A DNA stretch of 12,009 bases from Clostridiales bacterium (GTDB taxonomy: Bacteria; Bacillota; Clostridia; Oscillospirales; Acutalibacteraceae), in assembly GCA_019419895.1 (NCBI GenBank), contig JAHZIE010000022.1:27460-39468 (forward strand), in the 5' to 3' direction. Positions 5,761-12,009 of the stretch are shown one piece after another. The notes below the pieces were generated by a model, which did no database searches, was not told where the DNA came from, and was given only the letters and a program-made list of their open reading frames with translations. Position numbers and translations under genes: made by a program. The stretch's first letter is position 1. The number at the start of each line of letters is the position of its first letter.

Positions 5761-6088
5761 AACCCATATTCTGATAGAATGACATTCCTTTTCTGTAGTT
5801 AAGATATCCTTAACCTTCTTAGCACGAATCGGCGGTGTTGGCTGGACTACTCAGTCCTGTTCATAATTTCTATAGAGGATAGAAAAATTTTGGCACCGGG
5901 TAGTCGGAGAAATGAGAGAACAATAAAACGGAGAAATTCCTCCCTTGTGGAATAATAAATTTTCTTTTTAAATTTTTAACCTGACGCTGTAATTTTTCCG
6001 GTGGAAGAGCTTCCGCCCTTTGATGATTCTTTTCATTTAATTTACTACACTACACCGGTTACACCAGCATTTTCGAAAGGACTATTGT
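5761..6088 (+). promoter_or_regulatory. Long hflX leader with alternative RNA pairings
   Basis: No gene is present in these 328 bases. CGGTG (5833-5837) can pair with CACCG (5894-5898), and GACTAC (5845-5850) with GTAGTC (5900-5905), in pseudoknot order, enclosing a TTTCTAT/ATAGAAA hairpin (5867-5885). Hairpin GGTGGAA-GAGC-TTCCGCC (6000-6017) is followed by a T-rich stretch. CACCGG at 5894-5899 and again at 6053-6058 can each pair with CCGGTG (5998-6003) and so break that hairpin. This looks like an attenuator but is unproven. No clear promoter was found. Confidence 0.35.
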
Positions 6089-7339
6089 ATGGAATTGATT
6101 GCCCAAGACAAAAAAAAAGAACGCGCTTTTCTTGTCGCTGTGGATACAGGCGATTTTAACGCGGAAGCATCTCTCAATGAATTGTGTGAGCTTGCTGAAA
6201 GCGCAGGTGCGAAGGTGGCGGGAACCGTTCTGCAGAAGCGTCCCTCTCCTGACGCCGCCACCTGTGTTGGAGAAGGGAAAATGGAAGAAATCCGCGTTTT
6301 CTGCGAGATCAATGAGATTGATATTCTGATCTTTGACCACGAGCTTTCTCCCAGCCAGCTGCGGAACATTGAACAGCTTTCCAGAAAACGTGTCATTGAC
6401 CGTACCATGCTGATTCTTGATATCTTTGCCTCACGCGCCCGCTCCAAGGAAGGCCGTCTTCAGGTAGAGCTTGCTCAGCTGCAGTACTTGCTCCCCAGAC
6501 TGGCGGGGCAGGGCTCTGCTTTATCCCGTCTGGGCGGCGGCATTGGAACCAGAGGGCCCGGAGAAACCAAGCTGGAATCTGACCGGCGTCATATCCGTCG
6601 GCGGATTCAGGCGCTGAAGGAACAACTGGGGCAGGTTGAAAAAAGGCGGGGAGAACTGCGCAAACGCCGCCAAAAGGACGGCATCCTTACGGTGGCCATA
6701 GTCGGCTATACCAACGCTGGGAAATCGACTCTGATGAATTATCTAACCCAGGCTGGTGTTTTGGCAGAAAACAAGCTTTTCGCCACCTTGGATCCCACTG
6801 CACGCGCCTTAAAGCTTCCAGGCGGTACTACAATTATGCTGGTGGACACCGTGGGGCTTGTGCGCCGTCTGCCCCATCACCTTGTCGATGCCTTCAAATC
6901 CACCCTTGAGGAAGCAGCGCAGGCGGATGTTATTCTGAATCTCTGTGACGCCTCCAGCGAAGAAGCGCTCACCCATTTAGAAGTCACCGAAACGTTGCTT
7001 CAGTCGCTGGGCTGTGAGGGGCGACCTGTCCTGCGAGTGATGAATAAATGTGATCTCCTTGGCAATGTCATCCCATTTTCAAGCGGAAGCATCCATATTT
7101 CCGCCGTAACAGGGGACGGAATCCCCCTTCTGCTTCAGGAGATTGAAAATCATCTGCCTCAAAAGGCGCGGGCTGAACTTTTGATTCCCTTTTCTGAAGG
7201 GGGCATTGCCTCCAAAATCCGTGAAGAAGCCCTTTTGCTGAAAGAAACATATGAGCCGGAAGGTTTTCGGTTTTCCGCTATGCTGGATCCGGTACAGATG
7301 GGACGCTGGAAAAAATATGTGCTTCCTGATAAGGAATAG
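6089..7339 (+). CDS. hflX: Ribosome-associated GTPase HflX
   Basis: This 416-residue protein has normal length for HflX. The N-terminal HflX domain (1-195) includes GGGIGTRGPGETKLE (149-163) and a basic coiled-coil linker (about 165-197). The GTPase domain has G1 GYTNAGKST (206-214), switch I ATLDPT (232-237), G3 DTVG (253-256), G4 NKCD (319-322) and G5 SAV (338-340). A short C-terminal domain ends at 416. ATG at 6089 has AAAGGA upstream. HflX binds the 50S subunit, splits stalled ribosomes under stress and, in some Bacillota, gives macrolide/lincosamide tolerance. The gene is monocistronic here behind a long leader, which fits stress- or antibiotic-linked attenuation, but that is inference. 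Confidence 0.95.
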   Translation: MELIAQDKKKERAFLVAVDTGDFNAEASLNELCELAESAGAKVAGTVLQKRPSPDAATCVGEGKMEEIRVFCEINEIDILIFDHELSPSQLRNIEQLSRKRVIDRTMLILDIFASRARSKEGRLQVELAQLQYLLPRLAGQGSALSRLGGGIGTRGPGETKLESDRRHIRRRIQALKEQLGQVEKRRGELRKRRQKDGILTVAIVGYTNAGKSTLMNYLTQAGVLAENKLFATLDPTARALKLPGGTTIMLVDTVGLVRRLPHHLVDAFKSTLEEAAQADVILNLCDASSEEALTHLEVTETLLQSLGCEGRPVLRVMNKCDLLGNVIPFSSGSIHISAVTGDGIPLLLQEIENHLPQKARAELLIPFSEGGIASKIREEALLLKETYEPEGFRFSAMLDPVQMGRWKKYVLPDKE

Positions 7340-7385
7340 CTTCATTCCTATATTTTCCAAGGGACTCTTTCGTACCATCAGACAA

Positions 7386-7399
7386 TCAAAGCGCTTTCA
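7386..7399. promoter_or_regulatory. cre-like CcpA operator palindrome
   Basis: TCAAAGCGCTTTCA matches the catabolite-responsive element TGAAAGCGCTTTCA at 13 of 14 positions, with a perfect AAAGCGCTTT core. It is 47 bases past the hflX stop and far from any annotated start, so its target is unclear. Confidence 0.4.
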
Positions 7400-7434
7400 G
7401 CTGAGCCATCCCCAGTTGGGAAAGTGCGTTTATT

Positions 7435-7464
7435 TTGAAATAGAGAAGCGCGACCGAGTATGTT
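7435..7464 (+). promoter_or_regulatory. Possible promoter for a non-coding RNA
   Basis: TTGAAA (7435-7440), an 18-base spacer and TATGTT (7459-7464) resemble a sigma-A promoter, 35 bases downstream of the cre-like site. It would drive a short transcript ending at the strong terminator near 7800. Confidence 0.25.
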
Positions 7465-7751
7465 GGATTTATAAATGGGGATATGCTCAAAGGCTAAAAG
7501 TATTATTCCCTGTTATTCTTGCAAAAGGGGATGAAAAATTTCCTTTTAACTTCTTCCCTGAGCCGGCAAATCAGCCCTGTTCTCCCATTTCTTAAACTGG
7601 TAAGGATGCAGCCTTGCTCATATTTCGCCCTGTAGTTTCTTCTTTGCGGGGTTACAAGGCCACTCTTCTTTTTCCGTTAATTCATCAGTCAATTTGCCGG
7701 GCCTTTTATCTAACCTGATTTCTCCTTGTATTTTCCAGCTGAATATTAGCA

Positions 7752-7808
7752 AAAGACACCTCCCGCAGTAATATGACGCTTACAGCGGGAGGTGTCTTTC
7801 ATCTTTTT
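7752..7808. terminator. Strong bidirectional terminator
   Basis: AAAGACACCTCCCGC (7752-7766) and GCGGGAGGTGTCTTT (7785-7799) form a perfect 15-bp stem. The 18-base loop can add a GTAA/TTAC stem. T-rich sequence follows on plus (CATCTTTTT), and TTTT closes the minus-strand read. It separates the convergent hflX region from the MFS operon. Confidence 0.9.
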
Positions 7809-7856
7809 ACAATATGATGGGCAGACAGTTTCCTTGTTAATCAGTCCCCTGTCTTT

Positions 7857-9119
7857 TCATCCTTCAGTGTCAAGGGCAGGACGGTCGGTGTGATACCGCT
7901 TGGTAAACACCAAAGCCCAGATAGCAGCCGCGCCTCCGGCGATCGTCAGCCCCGCCCAAATCAAAACGGTCGTATTCCATCCGGACGACGTGACAACAGA
8001 TGAAAATACCGCACTGGCGATAGAGGAAGAAGCGTAACTGGTAAAATTAAGAAAACCGCTGATGGAAGAAACGGCGCCTGTGTCGCGGAAACGCATGCAA
8101 TATGCGCTGAACAGCATGTTGCAGACACTGCTCATGGCGGCGCTTGCCGCGAAAAGCGCAAGGATAGTCGGAAGGACATACCTTCCGTCCATCAGCCACA
8201 TGGCAACAAACATCACAGTGGCAAAGGAAAACATGATTATGCAGACCCGCATTTCTCTGCATTTCATCTTTTTAAACAAAAACAGTCCTGTAAATGTGCC
8301 GGCTAAATTGACAATAGGAAGTATGCTTGAAAGTCCAGCCGCGACTGTTGAGGACATCATCAACTTTTCAGCGATATAGGTCGGTATCCAGAAGGCCACC
8401 GCATTGCGGATAATGCCGTTGACGATGGCCGCAAACGCCATAGGAAGAATCGCATTTTTCCACAGGATGGAAAAAACTTCTCTTCCCATCCCCCGGTTTT
8501 CTTTTTCTTTTTTTTGAATCGGACGCACTATCTGCTGTTTTTCCAAATATCCCAGCACCACAAACCATGCCGCGGCACACACAATCAGCAAAATACCGGA
8601 AATATAAAAAGCCGCCTGCCATTTTTGCCGCGCTGACGCGGCCGTAGCAATCAGGGAAGCCGCCATGGTTCCAAGAATGGAAGCAACCGTCAGCCCGGTC
8701 ATATAATATCTTGCCCTGTTGGAGGGGACATTTTCCGCAATTACTTTGGAAAGGGGCCCCCACAGCATCGAGAGGAGGAGGCCGCAAATGCCCCACAGGA
8801 AAATCCCCAGAGTTCCCGAGCTTATCACTGGAAAACAAAGAAGAGAGACCCCCGCTCCGAGCAAACCAATAGAAACCATATATCGCGCCCTGACGTGATC
8901 TCCAATCAGACCGTTGATAATCTGCCCGATCCCATAGGTGAGAAAAAAAGCCGACCCCATCAGCCCAAGCGACTCTTTGTCGAAGGCAGAAACTTCCGTC
9001 ATTGCTGGAAGAATGGCGCTTAAAATACTTCTTCCGTCATAACAGATGGTATAGGCAAAAAAGCACATGATTCCCAGAAGGATCGGTGATTGAGGCTGTC
9101 GTTTGGATGACTGCTCCAT
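7857..9119 (-). CDS. MFS transporter, organophosphate:phosphate antiporter (OPA) type
   Basis: This 420-residue inner-membrane protein has about 12 hydrophobic segments and a charged central loop near 193-215 (KQQIVRPIQKKEKENRG). It resembles the GlpT/UhpT/UhpC group. R30 in YDGRSILSAILP and R238 in NGIIRNAVAFWIPTY align by eye with E. coli GlpT R45 and R269, which hold the substrate phosphate. FFLTYGIGQIINGLIGD (59-74) is the conserved TM2-loop segment. The start is ATG 9119 because AAGGGGAG lies 5 bases upstream; an in-frame upstream start at 9167 lacks a good site and would overlap the hydrolase gene. It is the last gene of the rpiR-php-php operon, 20 bases after the preceding stop. A phosphate-ester substrate is inferred; a UhpC-like sensor role is less likely without a two-component system nearby. 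Confidence 0.88.
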   Translation of the reverse strand: MEQSSKRQPQSPILLGIMCFFAYTICYDGRSILSAILPAMTEVSAFDKESLGLMGSAFFLTYGIGQIINGLIGDHVRARYMVSIGLLGAGVSLLCFPVISSGTLGIFLWGICGLLLSMLWGPLSKVIAENVPSNRARYYMTGLTVASILGTMAASLIATAASARQKWQAAFYISGILLIVCAAAWFVVLGYLEKQQIVRPIQKKEKENRGMGREVFSILWKNAILPMAFAAIVNGIIRNAVAFWIPTYIAEKLMMSSTVAAGLSSILPIVNLAGTFTGLFLFKKMKCREMRVCIIMFSFATVMFVAMWLMDGRYVLPTILALFAASAAMSSVCNMLFSAYCMRFRDTGAVSSISGFLNFTSYASSSIASAVFSSVVTSSGWNTTVLIWAGLTIAGGAAAIWALVFTKRYHTDRPALDTEG

Positions 9120-9139
9120 ACATACTCCCCTTTTACACA

Positions 9140-10090
9140 TCATTTCAGCACAATCGGCTGGCACCAAGAGGTATTGCCCCGGAAATCCTGAACCGTCGCG
9201 CGGACAAACTGGGCGTGATCCCGCAGCTTCATTTCCGCATAGGTAACCGGCTTATCCGGCGTGCCATGTACCGGCATATAGGAATAAGAGGCATCTTCCG
9301 GATATGAATTGACAGGGGAATACATATAGATATCGCGGCAGGGCTCGCACCAGATTTTCGCCACCCCATCCTCTACATAGAAATCCAATATTTTCGGCGC
9401 TTCCTCCCCTTCCCGCGCCGCGCTGGCGAAAAAGCTGCCCTTTTCAATGGCCTCTATGATTCCCTTATGGGAAAAATCATCTGTCTTGACCGTAATATAG
9501 CCCCCGCAGTAATCCTCGGTTCCACCATGGGCGTCATCTGTGCCAAAACACCAAATATAATTTTGATGCCACAGAAAATGCTCATAAAATACTTCTGAAT
9601 TTCCACATTTCCACGAGGCCTCGCAATTATGGTTATAAATTTCCATGCCCACAATATTCTTCAAATCCACAATATCACAAATATCTGTCCTGCTCCAATA
9701 GGGATGGTTGTAAATAACCAGATTGTTCCGTTCGCGCATACCGTCCACCAGTTCCTGAAGGGTCAAATGCGCATGAGCCCGATCCCCCAACGTGGTATGG
9801 TTAGGGATTTTTGTAGTTTCCGGATCGCCAAAAACGATCAGATGATGCCACCACTTTGCGCCGTGCCGAGTATGTATCTCCGCCGCCGGGATGCTTAGAA
9901 AATCTTCTGTTTCAAATTCGGGATAATAACCGTAATGGGCATGATCCGTTATGCCCAGGAAAGCATATCCATTTTTCTTATACCGTTCCACAGTTTCCTG
10001 AGGAGAGTATCTTCCATCACTGACAGTGGTATGGGTATGCAGGTTGCCTTTATACAAACTGCCGTCCCGAAAAAGTGTAAACTGCTTCAT
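9140..10090 (-). CDS. PHP-domain metallo-hydrolase, paralog 1
   Basis: This 316-residue protein has no signal peptide. The PHP domain fills about residues 12-215, with metal motifs H18-T-H20, SDG (24-26), TDH (48-50), E71, H83, N128-H129-P130, E150 and D186-x-H188 in GTDDAHG. A beta-rich C-terminal extension (about 230-316) follows. PHP enzymes (also annotated CehA/McbA-like) are di- or trinuclear metal phosphoesterases acting on phosphomonoesters or diesters. ATG at 10090 is preceded by AGGAGAAGAG. It shares roughly two thirds of its residues by eye with the gene immediately upstream, 37 bases away, and all metal ligands match. The two differ most at residues 255-285 of the C-terminal part, where specificity might differ. 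The substrate is not known; the adjacent phosphate-ester transporter suggests an imported phosphoester. Confidence 0.88.
   Translation of the reverse strand: MKQFTLFRDGSLYKGNLHTHTTVSDGRYSPQETVERYKKNGYAFLGITDHAHYGYYPEFETEDFLSIPAAEIHTRHGAKWWHHLIVFGDPETTKIPNHTTLGDRAHAHLTLQELVDGMRERNNLVIYNHPYWSRTDICDIVDLKNIVGMEIYNHNCEASWKCGNSEVFYEHFLWHQNYIWCFGTDDAHGGTEDYCGGYITVKTDDFSHKGIIEAIEKGSFFASAAREGEEAPKILDFYVEDGVAKIWCEPCRDIYMYSPVNSYPEDASYSYMPVHGTPDKPVTYAEMKLRDHAQFVRATVQDFRGNTSWCQPIVLK
9381..9413. repeat. 33-bp tract identical between the two PHP genes (copy 1)
   Basis: This is identical to 10366-10398. It encodes part of EEAPKILDF near residues 225-237. Flanking DNA is less similar, so the tract is either strongly constrained or homogenised. 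Confidence 0.8.
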
Positions 10091-10127
10091 ATCTCTTCTC
10101 CTGCCTTTTTATTAATTTCCTGTCCAG

Positions 10128-11075
10128 CTATTTCAGCCGGATGGGCTGTCCCCAAGTAATGTTGCCATTAAAATCCCGCAAGGTTGCACGAACATATTTT
10201 GCATCCCCGCTCAATTTCAGCTCCAGATAGGTTGCCGGCTCCTGCCGCTTGGCATGAACATGGCTGGAGTCATTCCCCACCCTGGGATATTCTCCCCTTC
10301 CCGCAAAAAGAAAGATATCCCGGCAGGGCTCACACCAGATTTTCGCAATGCCATCCTCCACATAAAAATCCAATATTTTCGGCGCTTCCTCCCCTTCCTG
10401 TGCGGCACAGGAAAAAAAGCTCCCTTTTTCTATGGCGCTGATAATTCCCCTGTGGGAAAAATCATCTGTTTTCACCACAATATATCCTCCGCAGTAGTCC
10501 TGTGAGCGTCCATGGGCATCATCGGTGGAAATGGCCCACAAATAATTCCCGTGCCATAGATAATGTTCATAAAATACCTCAGAACTCCCCCATTTCCAAG
10601 GGACATCGCAGCCATAATTATAAATTTCCATCCCCACCAGATTTTTCAGCCCGATAATTTCGTTGATATCGCATTTAGACCAAGAGGGATGATTATACAT
10701 GACGAGATTGCCCGTCGCTTTCATTTTGTCAATCAGCTGTTGAATGGTTAATTCCGCATGATCCCTGTCGGGAAACAGGGTATGATTTTTTATTTTCGTC
10801 ACCGCCGGATCTCCAAAGACCAAAAGATGGTGCACCCATGTGGCACCGTTACTCGTCTGAACCTCCATGGAAGGGATATTAAGAAAATTCTCCGTTTCCA
10901 GCTCCGGATAATATCCGTAGTGGCAATGATCAGAAAGGGCGAGAAAATGATACCCGTTTTTTCTGTATCTTTCCACCGTATCTTCAGGCGTCAGCTCTCC
11001 ATCGCTTACAACGGTGTGGGTATGCAGATTGCCCTTATAAAAATTCCCTTCTCTTGATAATGTGTAGTATTTCAC
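10128..11075 (-). CDS. PHP-domain metallo-hydrolase, paralog 2
   Basis: This 315-residue protein starts at GTG 11075, with AGGGGA about 6 bases upstream. The metal motifs are at the same numbers as in its neighbour: HTH at 18-20, SDG 24-26, SDH 48-50, E71, H83, NHP 128-130, E150 and STDDAHG with D186 and H188. Both copies keep all visible ligands, so both are probably active. The DNA just before both starts shares AAAGGCAGG after an AT-rich stretch, so the duplication seems to have included the ribosome site. It is the first hydrolase after the rpiR-type gene (89-base gap, no terminator seen) and is likely cotranscribed with it. No export signal is present, so it should act on a substrate already in the cytoplasm. 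Confidence 0.88.
   Translation of the reverse strand: MKYYTLSREGNFYKGNLHTHTVVSDGELTPEDTVERYRKNGYHFLALSDHCHYGYYPELETENFLNIPSMEVQTSNGATWVHHLLVFGDPAVTKIKNHTLFPDRDHAELTIQQLIDKMKATGNLVMYNHPSWSKCDINEIIGLKNLVGMEIYNYGCDVPWKWGSSEVFYEHYLWHGNYLWAISTDDAHGRSQDYCGGYIVVKTDDFSHRGIISAIEKGSFFSCAAQEGEEAPKILDFYVEDGIAKIWCEPCRDIFLFAGRGEYPRVGNDSSHVHAKRQEPATYLELKLSGDAKYVRATLRDFNGNITWGQPIRLK
10366..10398. repeat. 33-bp tract identical between the two PHP genes (copy 2)
   Basis: This is identical to 9381-9413, at an offset of 985 bases that matches the gene-to-gene spacing of the tandem pair. Confidence 0.8.
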
Positions 11076-11164
11076 TCAAATCCCCTGCCTTTCTAATTTA
11101 TTTTTTCAGCATCCATTCAGGAACACGCCGCAAATTTTCAGATCATACCTGTTTTTGAATTGAT

Positions 11165-12009
11165 TTAGTCCAGCCGATATTGATCATCCAGCATCTCATT
11201 GATTTCCAAGCGCTTCCTAATGGTGAATTCCTTCTTTTGAAAATCGATATAGGCGCACAAGCTGTCCAGCAGCAACAGCTGCACCATACGAGAGGTCATG
11301 GAAATATTCTGTATCTCCCTTTCCTTGGAAGCGGCAATCAAGGTGACGTCACACAGGCGTGCCAGCGGACTGTCCGCATAGCTGGTGATACATATGGTTT
11401 TCGCCCCTCTTTTTTTCGCAGCCTGCATAGCCTTGAGCAGGTCATCTGTCCGTCCTGTATAAGAAAAAGCCATGGCCAGGCATTCTTTATCCAGCATAGA
11501 AGCGGAAATCTGGCAGATCATGGAATCCGTGACCGCCACGGCGGGAAGCCCCAGCCGCATCATTCGATAATAGGCGTCCAAGGCAAGGACGGAAGAACTT
11601 GCCAAACCGTACAGATCAATTTTCCTTTTCGCCCCCATGAGAAGGTCAGCGGCTCTTTCAAAGTCTTCCCGGGAATTGACGGCATAAGTTGCCTGAAAGG
11701 CGGAAACCGCGTTATCCATCACTTTTTTCATCGTATCCTTAACGCTGTCCTCTTCCCCAACATTATTAAAAATCAGATCATTATGGGTGCTCAGGGATTG
11801 GGCAATCTGTATCTTGAGCTGCGAATATCCAGAAAAGCCAAGACGAAGGGAAAAGTTTGCAATACTTCCCTGGGACACGCCTGTTTCCTGGGCTAAATTC
11901 CGCATGGTCATATTGACCGTCTTTTGAGGATGCTTTAAAATATAGTCGGCAATCCGTCTCTCCACCTCCGACATGGAAAGATAAAACTTTTGAATTTGAT
12001 TCAGAATAT
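11165..12009 (-). CDS. RpiR-family (HTH-SIS) regulator, 5' end beyond window
   Basis: The frame is open to the right edge. The first in-frame ATG (11974) has no ribosome site, and the 11 codons before it read ILNQIQKFYLS, which continues the classic RpiR N-terminus leading into SEVERRIADYILKHP. The real start therefore lies outside, and about 280 codons are visible. The N-terminal helix-turn-helix includes MRNLAQETGVSQGSIANFSLRLGFSGY (codons 24-50 counted from that ATG). The SIS sugar-phosphate-binding domain (about 104-235) has YGLASSS, FSYTGRTDDLL (170-180) and GAKTICITSYADSPL. RpiR regulators sense phosphorylated sugars and usually control adjacent catabolic genes; here those are the two PHP hydrolases and the OPA transporter. 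Confidence 0.92.
   Translation of the reverse strand, partial: ILNQIQKFYLSMSEVERRIADYILKHPQKTVNMTMRNLAQETGVSQGSIANFSLRLGFSGYSQLKIQIAQSLSTHNDLIFNNVGEEDSVKDTMKKVMDNAVSAFQATYAVNSREDFERAADLLMGAKRKIDLYGLASSSVLALDAYYRMMRLGLPAVAVTDSMICQISASMLDKECLAMAFSYTGRTDDLLKAMQAAKKRGAKTICITSYADSPLARLCDVTLIAASKEREIQNISMTSRMVQLLLLDSLCAYIDFQKKEFTIRKRLEINEMLDDQYRLD

Larger units (their letters stand above)
7340..7751. other. Gene-free region after hflX
   Basis: No convincing coding sequence was found in about 410 bases on either strand. It holds a cre-like palindrome and a possible promoter (listed separately), which would read toward the terminator at 7752-7808 and give an RNA of roughly 330 bases. A 34-codon ORF at 7531-7635 has no proper ribosome site spacing. 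Confidence 0.5.

Noticed and set aside
5833..5905. T-box or known riboswitch upstream of hflX
   Set aside because: No T-box sequence (AGGGTGG-type) or other riboswitch core I know is present; only the generic alternative pairings are reported.
7531..7635. 34-codon ORF beginning MKNFLLTSSL in the gene-free region
   Set aside because: The G-rich stretch abuts the ATG with no spacer, the protein is unrecognised and there is no supporting signal.
9120..9167. 16-codon N-terminal extension of the MFS transporter
   Set aside because: It overlaps the 3' end of the hydrolase gene and contains the AAGGGGAG ribosome site for ATG 9119.
11180..11896. 238-codon plus-strand open frame
   Set aside because: It is antisense to the rpiR-type gene, whose HTH and SIS domains are clear; the mirror frame shows no domain or ribosome site.

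Overview
The window looks like a chromosomal segment of a spore-forming, gut-type Clostridia bacterium (Bacillota, probably Lachnospiraceae-like). This is inferred from moderate GC with AT-rich intergenic DNA, strong purine-rich ribosome binding sites, sigma-A type promoters, a collagen-like surface protein of a kind common in Clostridia, and RadC, RluA-type, HflX and AraC genes typical of the group. No rRNA, tRNA, CRISPR array or insertion sequence was found. The species cannot be fixed from sequence reading alone.

Layout. (1) 1-1191, minus strand: a two-gene unit with a 79-residue two-helix membrane protein followed by a long collagen-like protein that runs off the left edge. A sporulation-like promoter lies just upstream. 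(2) 1192-1687: mostly non-coding, with an inverted repeat, a doubtful 61-codon ORF and the terminator of the next gene. (3) 1688-3696: an AraC-family regulator divergent from a uroporphyrinogen-decarboxylase-like protein. Their promoters overlap face to face, and a direct repeat next to the -35 box is a candidate regulator site. (4) 3697-3867: two hairpins, one a large nested palindrome that can terminate on both strands. (5) 3868-7339: housekeeping genes radC (minus), an RluA-family pseudouridine synthase (plus) and hflX (plus), the last behind a 328-base leader rich in alternative pairings. (6) 7340-7856: gene-free, with a near-perfect CcpA (cre) type palindrome, a possible promoter and a strong bidirectional terminator. 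(7) 7857-12009, minus strand: rpiR-type regulator, two tandem paralogous PHP metallo-hydrolases and an organophosphate-type MFS transporter.

The most coherent accessory system is the last. The transporter keeps both arginines that bind phosphate in GlpT, the regulator carries a sugar-phosphate (SIS) domain, and the two hydrolases keep the PHP metal ligands. Together they suggest uptake and hydrolysis of an unidentified phosphate ester. The two hydrolase genes arose by tandem duplication that appears to include the ribosome binding site. The regulator's true start lies beyond the right edge.

Two genes are cut by the window: the collagen-like gene (3' end missing) and the rpiR-type gene (5' end missing).
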